A stretch of DNA of 64,000 bases from Gnetum montanum (lineage: Eukaryota; Streptophyta; Gnetopsida; Gnetales; Gnetaceae). Each line of letters begins with the position of its first letter. Position 1 is the stretch's first letter. The notes below the pieces were generated by a model. It was not told the DNA's origin. It did no database searches and saw nothing but the letters and a program-made list of their open reading frames with translations. The stretch lies in the NCBI GenBank assembly GCA_015680685.1, contig MNCI01028261.1, forward strand, positions 315,085 through 379,084, in the 5' to 3' direction. The translations under genes and the position numbers were made by a program. Shown piece by piece: positions 33,600 to 45,329 of this stretch.

Positions 33600-36100
33600 A
33601 TAAGAAATGTAATATTCTTAGCAAGATCAAAAACCAATTTTATGGATTTACATTAAATTTTGGCTCATAATTTTATTTTCCTAAAATGTGAGTGTACAAA
33701 ATGAAAATCCCTGGATGAAGAACAAAGCTTACAAAGGCAAAATCTTAGTAAAATTTTTTCTTATTATAGCTAGGGTTCTAACAATTATTCTAGATAATAG
33801 AAATTTTAAGTATTTAGAAAGATTAGAAGTTATTTAGTAGTTACAAATATGAGCTCATTGATTTGAGCGTAAAGAAATCAATATGAAAAGCTAGATCTTG
33901 AGTTACATTTAATTCTATAAGATACCCAAGTGTAACACTAGGTAATTAATTCCATCTTAATCAACTTGAAGAAAAGAGCTTTTAAGAATATAATATAATC
34001 TAGAAGATTATTTCTTCTTATAAAGGTTATTTAGGAAGTATAATATCAACAAAGATTAGTTCACAGAGCTTAAAGAATCATTTCTACATTTTCTATGTTA
34101 GCTTATGGTAGGGCAACATTCATACAAATATTCAACCATAAAACATTTGAATTACTAACTCAAAGCTATATTAGTAAAATCTCATATTTGGAGGAGTAAT
34201 TTGGTTTTACAAAAGAAATCATGTTATTTAGCCACATCTACTCATGGAGTTGGAATAGTTCATAAACAAAATATTGGTTCTACAAAGAGCTCTAAAATTG
34301 ATTTTATGGACCACATTAGCATTATCAAATTTTTGGGTTAAAAAGGAATTCTACAATCAAAGGCATAATTAACTTTATAAGTCAAATCAACTTGCAAAGT
34401 TAGAGAATATTAGTAGAACAATATATTAGTTATACAAGTGAGCTCTAAAATAGTTCCATGAACTACATCAACTTAATAAGTTAGCAAGCTCATAGAATTG
34501 AAAAAAAATTATGGAACTAAAAACTAGTTCTATGAATGAGCCTTCAAGTAGTTCTACCACATCATCTAGCTAGAGGTTAAATATTAGATTCATATTGTCA
34601 TGAGACTAAATTCTATAAAGAAAAGCTAAGATTTAGTTCTATATCTAAATCTCATATGCCATGTATATTGAATAACGAAAGATAAGTTTAAAGAGCTAAA
34701 TAGCAAGTATCTCAAGAAAGCATATAATTAATTCATTAAGAGAAGCATTTGCTATCAACCATGTTAGGTTCAAGAAGGTGAGCTTTGTAAAACCAAAAAT
34801 CAATTATGCAAGTGAGCTTCTAAATATTGGTTCTACAAGACACATCAACTAACTTCCACTTGATAAACATACAAAATACCTTTCTCAAAGAACTCATTCA
34901 TGAAAGCAATTTTACCAAAATTCAAGGACATAATTTGTAGAACCAAATATAAATTCTACAAGAAAGCTCTAGAATGCTTCTACAAATGACATCAACACTC
35001 TATATTAAAGAAGATTAGTAGAATAAAAAGTAGACACTAAATAAGAACCCAAAAATCATTTTATAAGCCATGTTGAAGCTATCAAAATTCATAAAATTCA
35101 AAGATGTTTCAATAGGAGAATCTTGTAAAAAGTCACAATATGTCGAACTAAAATGTCATTCTATAACCAAGTTCATTTTTTGTTCTAACATGTTAATAAG
35201 ATAGGCAAGTGAAATCATGGAATCGACGTTAGGTTCTATGAATGAGCTTCAAGGTGGTTCTATGAAAGATTTCAGCACTGGATATTGAGTATCTTTGCAA
35301 AAACAAAAAGAGGTTCTATAAACAAAAGTTAAATTGGTTCAATAAGCCATGTCAAAATAAAATGATGAGTCTCCTCCCAAAAGCTTAGACAAGGAACCTA
35401 ATTTTTCACACATGCTCAATTATAATTTTAAACTAACTCAATAAGATTTGACATAAGAAAGATCCTTCAAGACCCAAATGACATTTAGAAGCCTTGTAAG
35501 CTTAGTACATGAAAAGACATTTGTAGAACTAAAAATTGGTTCTACAAGCTAGCTGCAAATAAATTCTACCATGTCAACTTACAATAAGAAGAAATATTAT
35601 TAGAATCAAAAAGTGGTTCTGCAAATTAGTTCTAGAAATTTTGACATGATGACTGCTACAAAGTAATGTATAAGATTCACACACATGCTTAATTATAATT
35701 TTAATCTAGCTCAATAAATCATAGATTAACAAATAAATAATTGAACAAATATTTAAGTCTAATCAAGACTCACATAGGTAGAAGATTTGTAGAGCCAAAA
35801 TTTAGTTCTACAAATAGCTCATGGATTCAAATAATGATCAAGTTTTACAAAAAATAATTATGTGAAAGAACATCAAGTTCTACATCAACATAAGCTTAAA
35901 ATTGATAATGAAGAAATATTTCTTTTAAGGTTATGAGATAAATGGAACTTAAAATTGCTCCTATGGAACAATTTCAGCTTTAAATCTAATGACCACATCA
36001 ATAGTAACAATATGAAAAGTTAAAATATCTTATTTTATCTAAAGTTAATAGTATCAAAATATTGTTTTACAAAATGATTCTACATACATGCCATGCCATC
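33600..36100. repeat. Array of diverged palindromic GTAGAAC/GTTCTAC units
   Basis: About fifteen units share the core TAGAACTAAAAATTGGTTCTA (clear at about 35528), followed by CAAG.GAGCTCTAAA and often TTCTAC..CACATCAACTT. Other recognisable units start near 34270, 34430, 34512, 34784, 34938, 35148, 35220, 35310, 35612, 35793 and 35945. Spacing is irregular (about 70-230 bp). Each core is an imperfect inverted repeat of GTAGAAC and GTTCTAC around 7 bp. No coding function is seen. Confidence 0.65.
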
Positions 36101-36586
36101 CTAATCTCTCTTAATCATTTTAAAATAAACTTAAGAGTAAGATTAATGAAAGGTGAGCCAAGCATTAATGCAAGGCTATTCATATCAAAACTTGCAGTCA
36201 TTAATGGCATCAACAAATTTTCTTGATGAATTTAGAGGCATACAACATGTGTTGAAAAATGATTCAAATAGTTTGTCTTTAAGTAAGCAAATTAAAAACA
36301 AAGATTCAAGTATTAATTGATAAAACCATGTTGGATGAATCACAGAGCTAGTAGTAAGTAGAAACTAACCATTGTAGTAGACCAAAGTAAGAGCTACATT
36401 GCGAGTGCAAGAAAAATCTTCTTTCATGAAGTTCTTTAGAATGTTACCTTAAAATTTTGCACAAAGAAAGAGAAGAAGCACTGTAAAATTTTTAGGATTT
36501 TGACACCTTCAACTTCTTAAATTATCTTTAGCATTTATAAGTTGAACATATATTAGCTACAAAAATAGATTGATATTGGATGTGTA

Positions 36587-36904
36587 GATTTGGAATAGAA
36601 TGAGGAAAGATTATTCAACTTTGATGAAGATTATGACTTGATTAAGAAAATAGAGCTTAAACGTTTAGAGAAAATGGAGCACTAGCATGAAGTTTATGAG
36701 AAGAAAAGATTCCACAAGCTTGGTTTTAGACTTAGGGCTAACATTGTAAGGGATGTTATCAATCACATGATAAATAAAACCATTTATGAAAAAGATAAGC
36801 TCTACTTTAGAGAAAATATAGAATGCTTCATCAACATCAATGTCAAGAAAGAATATGAGCAATATGGTCTCATCAAATCTAATATAATAGAAGCGAAAGA
36901 TTGA
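36587..36904 (+). pseudogene. Short protein-like ORF with two stops, unknown
   Basis: One phase runs for 105 codons with TAG at codon 4 and again near 36680. The translation is charged and protein-like (FRLRANIVRDVINHMINKTI, then KKEYEQYGLIKSN) but matches no family I know. It may be a retroelement accessory ORF or chance. Confidence 0.25.
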
Positions 36905-37639
36905 TAATACAATGAGAAACTACTTAGTGGTAAGTTTTGGGCACACCTAGAAGTAGGGAAGGTCTTCAAGCTGCAAGTGGCATAGCTTAGTAAAGCTTGA
37001 GAATATTAAAACACTATTTTTAATGTAACAAAGCTCATGTTTTCTAATAGAATTTCTCTCAAGTTTGGTTGCCTAATGATAAAAATTACAGCTTAGGTTT
37101 TGGCTATTTCTTTAATGAGTACTAACATTATATATATATATATATATATTTATTTATTCTAATTGATATGTAGCTATGCTTTAGTAAACAATAGGTTTGG
37201 AAATAAGCTTTTTTTCTTTTAATATGAAAATTTTACAGTATTTTTGTTATTCTCATTGAACGAGATAGCTTCTTAAGATGTTAGTTCTAAAAGAGTTTAG
37301 TATAAAATTTATGTCTTTCTTAATATGATTTTAGGCTTTTAGAATAATTTTTCAATTTGAGATTCTACTCTATAGAACATAACTTTTACAAAATATAGCT
37401 TTTGATAAGCATGTTCACAGATGGCTCAAATTTTAGAAATGATGATGAGCAATGATGTGATCCTCTCTCCATATATTCATTGCCCTAGTAGCATTTTTCT
37501 ACTATGGTTCTAATGGCAGCTCCCCTTGCATGACTGGTGGTGGTACTATTGATAAAGAATTGGGAGGTTGGTTCAATGGACTAGTTACTAGTTGATGTGT
37601 GTATAGATTAGGATCCATCCTTGGAGTGGTAGTTCTATA

Positions 37640-39835
37640 ATAATCAAGTGGATAATAATGAGAAGAAGTGTGAACTAAATAATTCCTTGAAGAGATTGGA
37701 CATTGTACATAATTTTCATAAGGATCGAGTTTCCAATATGGATATTGTTACCTTGATGGTGGCATTACTCATACTTGTGGCTATTGCCACTATTGCTAGT
37801 ATTGCTCTTGTGATTGAGGGTAGGCTCTTCTTGGATAGTAAGTTTTCTAGAATGGTTGTCTAAGATTACCTTGCTTGGTATCCACTTCATGACAAATTCT
37901 AGATTGAGTGAGTATGTCCTAAACTCTTGCAAGTGGGCCATAATGGGGCAACATCCCTTAGGATGTTCATACTAACATACCTTGCATCCTTCCTATTCTT
38001 CTAAACTAGAGTCAATACACTCCTCAACAATAGCAACTTTCTTTTTTTACTTATATCCTTCTCATTCATGATCTCTTCTCTTCTTCTTATCTTTTCCTTT
38101 GTTGAATGCTTGTTCAATTTGTTTTTGTACTATCTTGAGAGTTGTAGTGCACTTCTCATCCATCAAGTCCCACATCTTCTCTACCTTTGTTGTTATACCA
38201 TTAATAGATTTCTAAATTGGTAGAGTTTTCTTTTAAATCACATCTTCCAAGGTTTCTTCTTCTTCCTTGTTGCACATTTAAACATCTCTTTTTATGATTA
38301 ATGGATATTGGTTATATTTTTAGCTGATTCTCTCTTCTTTAACTCTCCTTCCTCTTTCAACACTTAGTCTATTAACCTTTGGATCTGATGGATGGTCATC
38401 TCTAATAGTCTTCCTTCATCATAAATTCCAAGGATTTCTTTGGTTTTATTCCTTAACCCATCTATAATGTGTCTAAGTTGTTTTCTTTGCAAAAATTCAT
38501 GGCTTGGGCATCTATGCAAAAGAGAGTAGTATCTACCCATTTCTACATTAAGAGATCCGTATGTTCCTTTCTTTCATACCTAGATTTATTTTTAGAGGTT
38601 AAACACTCAAGAATAATATTGGTATTTTTCATTGAAGAGCTCAAGCATGGTACTCCATATTCTAATCAATTTTGGTTCCAATGATTTGTACCAACTCTCT
38701 ACCTCTTTGATGAGTGTCCTAGGAAATAAATTAACCTTCTACCATTCACTTTCAAAGTTTTGGAGGGCACAAGCATCATGGAAACCTTGAAGGTGATGTT
38801 TTTGATCTATGTTGTATCCTCCTTCAAATTTATGAATATTATTCATATTGAGTTGCTTAATGCATCTATCCCTTACATACCTAGCGGAAATGTATACAAC
38901 TTCTCTAATATTGATCATACCTCAAGTGGGTAGTAGGGGTTCTTCATTATTATCAAGTTCATGAGCTCTATTATAGTAGTAATCCCTCTAATGCTCATAA
39001 CACTCCCTATTCCCATGCCTATTTCTATTCCTTTGTCACTCATAATCATTCTCTTCATCATCAAGAAACCTTCTTTTGTACTCCTTTCTCTCATAATCTC
39101 TTCATCTCTCTTTATCATGGTATCTTGATTTGAGCTTCTTCCTATCAAACTTTATAGATGAATGTGAAGAGGAAGATGAAATAATTGGGGAATAGTATTG
39201 GTTGATTATCCTTCTATGACTTCATGATTCATCCTCTTTTGGTTCTACAAAAGCCCAAGGCCCTAAGCTTCATTTATGTTTGAAGTCTCTTGCATTCTTC
39301 CCAAGGTCCTATGCCAAAGTTGACTTTATCTTTGTGTCTTCTAGATCTTCAATATGTATTACTAGTGTATGGGAGTGAGATCCATGAGTTTGATAAAAAA
39401 TTTTATCTTGGATCAAGGTATCTTTTATTTCTTCCAAGACAACTATCTAAGGAAATATTTTATCTTTGTCAAGTTTATGTTGTGCTTCCATGATTGCATC
39501 CCTTCTTGCCTAAGCCTTTGTTGGCTGGTATGGTCTTGTCATGTTCTTTGTGACTTGATAGCTCCCTGGTTCATGACTTAGGTGGGCCTTCATGAGGGTT
39601 TCTTGAAACATCAATGGTATGAAATGTTCTATTGGCAAAACTATGTTGCCCTATAAGTATCTCCATCTAAGTTATTCATCCTAATGAAGAATGAATATGA
39701 AATCAAGATAGTATGGATCAAAGTGAGCATATGTAATTCTTTTTTGCATTGGTGTACTCTAGCATCATGTGTTTTTTTATTAATTTTTTGTAGCTCTTTA
39801 TCATGTGAGAAATTCTCTTTAAGTGTTGAAGCCAT
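37640..39835 (-). pseudogene. gag pseudogene related to the 40-46 kb gag-only element
   Basis: Read on the minus strand from ATG 39835 (MASTLKENFSH), with stops and frame changes, the gag core runs from about 38870 to 38300. It has the blocks KFEGGYNID...GFHDAC, LFPRTLIKEVESWYKSLEPK and RYYSLLHRCPSHEF, then IIDGLRNKTKEILG. The same blocks occur in the same order in the plus-strand element at 41.6-42.1 kb (KFSGGYELD...AFYDAC, LFPMTLIGHAKVWYRSLKPK, RYYALLNNYPSHGF, IIDGLHNEIRETLG), so the two belong to one gag lineage. An Arg/Glu-rich stretch lies at 39148-38915. No pol follows and its LTRs were not found. Confidence 0.7.
37861..37930. other. Possible C-terminal end of the minus-strand gag
   Basis: Only a weak protein-like composition on the minus strand is seen here. 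The small plus-strand ORF at 37648-37863 is judged a shadow of the minus-strand gag. Confidence 0.25.
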
Positions 39836-40405
39836 ATTGTGTATTTGACACTTAATTATATGTATGTTATTAAAATTTATTAATATTATAAAGGATATAA
39901 TTTTTGGTTGTTAACACAATGAAATTTATAATATCAACTACTTAACAAATATTGATACATCCCTAGGAATAGCACTAAAGATGAGTAGTCACATTTCCCA
40001 ACACTCTACCATACAAGTCACAAGTGTCTGTGCACAACTAGATCATAATCCATGGATGAACAATGTAATTATGCTAGTGGTTGATGTTAAGTTCATGATC
40101 ATTGTCTTCCCACTTTGAGTTAGTAAATTTCAACATATGGATTAACCCTCAGTGAGGCATATGATAGGTTGATGTTGTAAGACTCTTAATGCTCCTAATG
40201 GTAAGCATGATTTAATATGGGATAAATTCCTAAATCTATCTCATACTAAGTAAACATTTAGTCATAATCCAAAACAACAATTTTCTAGTTAGATGGTCTC
40301 CCCTATTCACATTCCTCATGAATGCATAAGAATTTTATTCAGACACTTTTTCAATTTCATAATCATTATGATTACCTCCTTGAAGAGATTGGTTTGATGT
40401 CTTAT
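39836..40405. other. Unassigned segment between two gag copies
   Basis: This is the expected place for the 5' LTR of the minus-strand gag element. It has LTR-like texture, but no partner copy is recognisable elsewhere in the window and no primer site is clear. Confidence 0.35.
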
Positions 40406-40410
40406 GTACC
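40406..40410. repeat. Target site duplication GTACC (left)
   Basis: GTACC directly precedes TGATGAATC and recurs at 46163-46167 after the right LTR. Confidence 0.9.
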
Positions 40411-40431
40411 TGATGAATCATGATTCATTAG

Positions 40432-40508
40432 GTCATGATATCACACTTGTGATATCATGTACACAATATCATGTCCTGGCTCGTGATATCGTATACACAA
40501 TATCATGG
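40432..40508. promoter_or_regulatory. Cluster of GATATC-centred inverted repeats in U3
   Basis: ATGATATCACA (40435-40445) and TGTGATATCAT (40448-40458) form an 11-bp inverted repeat 2 bp apart. Further ATATCATG or GATATCGT boxes follow to 40508, just upstream of the TATA box. The 3' LTR copy (45350-45430) has CG in place of TG/CA at several positions, so the ancestral box was probably close to CGATATCGC. Confidence 0.6.
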
Positions 40509-40522
40509 CTCTTGTGCAGGCC

Positions 40523-40530
40523 TATAAATA
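40523..40530 (+). promoter_or_regulatory. LTR TATA box (gag-only element, 5' LTR)
   Basis: CCTATAAATACACC is conserved in both LTRs (the other copy is at 45442-45449), directly after the GATATC box cluster. Confidence 0.65.
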
Positions 40531-41244
40531 CACCTTACATGCATGATGGAGGAGGAAGGTTTTTAGTTAGAAGTTAGTTTTCATTTTTAGTCTTTCTCAA
40601 CCCTTTCTCCTAGTGCATGCCCATAGTGTGATGATTGTAATTGTATGACACCTTTATTTGAGTGTGATGTACTTGGACATGCACATGACTAGAAATAAAG
40701 ATTGAGGTTACTTCATCATTGTAGCATTCACTTAGTTTAATTATTTAATTGTTATTGTTATTTATTTCTTTTGTAGTTAATATCTCTTCACCCTAAACTC
40801 ATTAAATGCGGAATGAGTACAACTTAATCATGAGCATTCAAGTGTAACTACTTGGTATCCTAGTAGCATACCTAGGCCATGCGCTTGGTAATCCTAGTGG
40901 TAGTCATGCATAAGGTCCAAGATGTGTATGGATGATTAAGGGATGGATGCTCATCGCACTTAGGCTAGCTTAGATTCTCTCTTCCTTTTTCCTCCTAGCT
41001 TAATTAAATTTATTTTCCATTGCCTCTAGGAGTAGTACTAGGTTAGAAACCACATCATACATCTCAATCTAGACTAAGTGATATGTGAAAAAGAAAATAC
41101 TAGTCTAGGTGGGAAAATAATGAACTGCGATCAACGAGTAACTATCTAGATACCACAACTAGCCCATCTGTGGAGTTCGACCGGATCATGCATGAAACAC
41201 TTGTATTCATATGGTTGAGTATAGGGGTACCTCACCACTCATCA

Positions 41245-41263
41245 TTGGTGCCATTTCTAGGGA
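41245..41263 (+). promoter_or_regulatory. Primer-binding site, tRNA-Asp type
   Basis: TTGGTGCCATTTCTAGGGA abuts the LTR end. It resembles TGGCGCCGTTGCCGGGGA, the complement of the 3' end of plant tRNA-Asp, with mostly transition differences (CG to TG or CA). Confidence 0.7.
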
Positions 41264-41376
41264 TGGTGCTAGTTTTTTAGATTAGTTACATCATACAAGA
41301 TCACTATAACAAAGTATTAATGATACATCTTTTAGGAAGAAGTAATTGCAAATAAGTCACACACAAATTCACAACA

Positions 41377-43342
41377 ATGTCTCTCTCACAAGACTTTGAC
41401 AATGCAACAATGACTAAGGAAATTCATTGGAGAACCAATAGATTATATGATGAAGAAGATGAAGTTTGGAGTACTTAATCTAATGTAGGGGTCTCCTATG
41501 AGCATAAACGTAAACAACATCATCCCAACTCACAACTGCATAACATACATAGTGACGATGAACCCCTACTAGCCACTACAAGCTTAACAAAGATACAAGA
41601 AGTTGTTCGAATATCCCGCAAGCATCGCAAGGAAAGCCATCTACCCAAGCTTGACTTAAAAAAATTTTCCAAGTTTTCAGGAGGCTATGAATTAGATCCA
41701 CAACAACATTTATAAGCCTTCTACGATGCCTGTGCATGGAAAAACATTGATAATGGATGGAAAAAACTTAAACTCTTTCCTATGACACTCATTGGCCATG
41801 CAAAAGTATGGTATAGGTCATTAAAACCAAAATCAATTCGATGTTGGCCGACAATGGTACAACTATTTAATGAAAATATCAAACCTATGCGAGAGTGTCA
41901 TCCTTGAGGAGACAAATCCAAGAGTGGAAACAAGTGCAACATGAACCCTTGGACATGGCCTTAGTAAGATATTATGCATTGTTAAACAATTACCCAAGCC
42001 ATGGGTTCTCCGAGGAATGGATAATGTATCATATCATAGATGGGCTCCATAATGAAATAAGGGAGACCCTAGGGATGTATGCCCAAGGTAAACTATATGA
42101 ACTATGAACCCCTCAATTCCAAGAGCTTATCAAGCAGGTAGCAAAAGAAGAAGGAGAAATGGCTAAATGGGAGAATGCTGAAAAATCTCAATAGGCCCAA
42201 AAATCAACAAGGGCCCATGATTATGAGGAGGAGAAATCAACTCACTGCAAGGAGATGAAACCATCTTTGCCAATACTACAATCATTGGATGAAGTTGAGG
42301 CAAAGATTAATAAGATGATAAAATGGATGTATGAAAAATGTGGAGAATATGCCAATGCTATTAGAGGTAGAATTATGACAACTGAAGAAATAGGACAAAA
42401 CACCTTTAGACAATCATAAAGAAGGTTTGAAGAGAATAAGAACTTAACTACCAATCATACATATCAATGTAACATTTGCTTGTACAATCACCCCAAGGGC
42501 CAATGCCCAATCTTGTTACATTTACATGAGCATTGGGAAAGAAAGTTACATTCAAATTTCATACAAAAATACTATGTTCAATCATAGTGGCAACAATCCC
42601 AGTTGTGGGGGAGGCCATCCCCAAACTGGTTACACCCTTCATACCATCCAAACCTAAGTGCTTATCAAGTTCAACATCCTCTATCTCACCTCACTATTAT
42701 TATTCTCCTCAATACTATTAATCCATATCCTCACCAATAAGACCACCACCTTGGGTATCTTACACTTCTCCTCAATTTCAAAATTTTCATCCTTCACTTC
42801 CTTCTATATCTCCACCAATTATGCCTAAAGGATTTGCACCACAACATCAACCCAAAAATGCTAATTGTGCTTCTACTATCAACAATAGTGGGATTCCTCC
42901 ACAACATCATAGGCATCCCTGCTTTAGTCATGACCATAGAAAAGAACACCATAGTTCAGAAACCACTACATTTTCCAACTCAACACAAGCCAAATACTTT
43001 GGTGCATCTTCCTCTTCGAACCCAATGCCTCATGTTACCTTATTAGGGCCATCACTTAATACTCCAACAACCATGGGGCCCAATGAATGTAGCCACATGG
43101 GGAGACATGTTGATCCTTGCATACCATCTTACGGTCACAAGCACCATAGTGGGTCAACTCCTTATAAATTAACCACATCTTATAACTTGCCCCACTATGT
43201 CAACTCTCATCAAGTGTGTGAACCCCAATGGGGTAAGTATGAACAAGTCCCAATATTTCTAGCATGCAAGGATCCTAACCTTCCATTTATTAATTCTATC
43301 CATGCTCAACTATTTAGCGATGGTGGGTATCCTCCATTCTAA
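41377..43342 (+). pseudogene. gag of the gag-only element
   Basis: It begins at ATG 41377. The first phase runs to about 41905 with two stops, then the phase starting before 41895 carries on to about 42600, and a third phase is open from 42821 to 43342. The gag core has HLPKLDLKKFSKFSGGYELD, LIGHAKVWYRSLKPK and MALVRYYALLNNYP. A zinc-knuckle-like block, CNICLYNHPKGQC (42468-42506), is C-x2-C-x3-H-x4-C, one residue shorter than the canonical CCHC. The C-terminal part is His/Pro/Ser-rich and ends in a short conserved-looking tail (FLACKDPNLPFINSI). It would encode the particle protein only. Confidence 0.85.
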
Positions 43343-44681
43343 CAACACAGAATTAATAAATGTTTTTTTGTTTCTTTAATTTTTCAAATTTTTTTCCAAT
43401 TTTTCACCTTTTAATTTATTGCTTTATCTTTTTATCTTTTTGTCTTTTTATAAGTAATCTCATCTATGAATAAAACACTCATGTGACTCAGCTATCAAGT
43501 CTTAGGTGACTAATTATTTGAACAACGAACCCACAACATCCATCCACCCATTCTATTCATAAGGGGTTCTACCTTGGGTACAATGATATTCCTAATCATT
43601 AAAACTTAAAGTAATCTTATGTTCATTATGCCCAGAGTGAAGAATGATGGACTAAGTGGGAATGGACAGGGTGTGACATCAAGGGGACTTGCAGATTCTC
43701 TTTGGTGACATCTATGAGAGTTATCATGTAGCCTAGTTGTACTAAGATCCTTGTATATCTAACGAAAAATGGAAATAAGACTAATAAAAGCACTCAATTC
43801 AGAAAAAAAAAACAATGTCTTTCAAGGAGGTCCCATTGGAAAGACATGCACTCATGCCTAAAGGTGGGCAACTTCTCTAGATTAAGCATTGACACAAAAA
43901 AAACATGTGTGCCACAAAGAAAAAATTACTCCTCCCTTGAATGAAACACAAAGTGATCATACACCTTGCTATCATGATGCTCTTATGGTTGTCCATCATG
44001 GGATGAAATAATGTGATGTCATTGATTAAAGGAATGGACTTGGTCTTGATTTTGGAGTAACAAGTTAATGACACATTAATCATGCCCTATACTCAAGATT
44101 CATTATACCCTGGGCTAGTTACCTTATGTCCCAATCTCTGCAATCCCTTCTATAATTCATCTCATCTTGTTGTCCATGTATTTGTGACTTTTGTCTTGTG
44201 TAGCATTGAATTCATACCTCATCACGATGGTATCTACATGTGTGTGTTTTGTAAAACTGGTGTAGATTACATTTAACCCTTCTAGTGCCTATGAACATTT
44301 TAAGGTGTGGTTACACAAGGGCATTATAGGTAGAAACCTACTTTGGGGTGGATCCACTTGTGTGACTCTTGTAATTTTCACTCATAACACATCACCACCA
44401 CATCATTTTATATCCTTCGAGTACTTCATTGCCAAATCTATTCTTTCCTTTGTCATCATTTTATCAAACGTTCCTCAAAACCATTACGTGTCCTTGGATG
44501 TATCACTTAAACAAATTAGGTCCAACATTAAACTTTTAGGAAAACTTCCTTGAAAAACTTTCTAACTCTAAAATCATATTAAGTAAAGAATTCAACCTTT
44601 ATTAAAGGCAATGAGTAAGGTATGAAATAATTGAACTTCCTTCAATAACCTTACTAACAATTGATCTTTGTGTGATTATAG
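43343..44681. other. Interior spacer of the gag-only element
   Basis: Low-complexity T-rich sequence (43350-43450) is followed by about 1.2 kb with no convincing ORF. I see no pol motif on either strand. Confidence 0.5.
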
Positions 44682-45053
44682 ATGGGCCCTAAAAGAGGAC
44701 AGCAAGGAGGATCATCTCAAGGTGAAACTAAACATCTAGGGGGAGGCAGAGGCCAAGGACCTCATGTAGAACATGTAGACTGGGAGGCACAATCATTCAG
44801 CATCCATCAGGGAACTCTTGTCACTACACAATTTGGCCAAGCAAAATGTGGAGAGGTTAGGGCCTGAGCCTATGAAGAGGAACAACGGCTATTTGTGGCA
44901 TGGCATGTAAAGGCCAATCAAGTGTTATCACAGCTGTCGTGTTCATGGGAAGTGCCAACTCCATCAGACATTAGAACATTAGCATGGATAGCTCATAATC
45001 CTTGGATAGAAAAGAAGAAACGTCAAGCACTTCTTCAATCGTATCAATCTTAG
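44682..45053 (+). pseudogene. Second small ORF of the gag-only element, unknown function
   Basis: ATG 44682 opens a 123-codon phase ending at TAG 45051, broken only by a TGA at 44865. It starts MGPKRGQQGGSSQG, a Gly/Gln/Arg-rich basic tail, then turns into a Trp-containing, helical-looking region (EEEQRLFVAWHVKAN, SDIRTLAWIAHNPWIEKKKR). It lies after gag and about 280 bp before the polypurine tract, where accessory ORFs of plant LTR elements occur. No known domain is recognised. RNA binding by the basic Gly-rich start is only a guess. Confidence 0.5.
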
Positions 45054-45319
45054 AAGCCTAGCACATAGGACAACGGAAAGATACCAATGGAAGAGCCACC
45101 ACTAGTTGCAACCACATGAGCCAAATAAATTTTTCAATTTTTCAATTTTGTAATTTTGCAATTTTGTAAATTTTTGTTGTGTCCCAATATTGTTCTATTG
45201 AGTTCTCCACTATGGCATGAATAAATCTCTAGTTAGTTAATAATCCCATACCTATCTGCTATGTAATCAATGGGGCTTGTTCTCATTTTGTTTAACTCAA
45301 GGAAAAGTTTTCATTTAGT

Positions 45320-45329
45320 CGTGGGGGTA
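45320..45329 (+). promoter_or_regulatory. Polypurine tract of the gag-only element
   Basis: CGTGGGGGTA directly precedes the TGATGAATC start of the 3' LTR. Confidence 0.75.

Larger units (their letters stand above)
40411..41244 (+). repeat. 5' LTR of the gag-only element
   Basis: It starts with the perfect palindrome TGAATCATGATTCA (40414-40427) and ends CATCA. A cluster of GATATC-centred boxes occupies 40432-40508. TATAAATA at 40523-40530 is the likely promoter. Confidence 0.92.
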
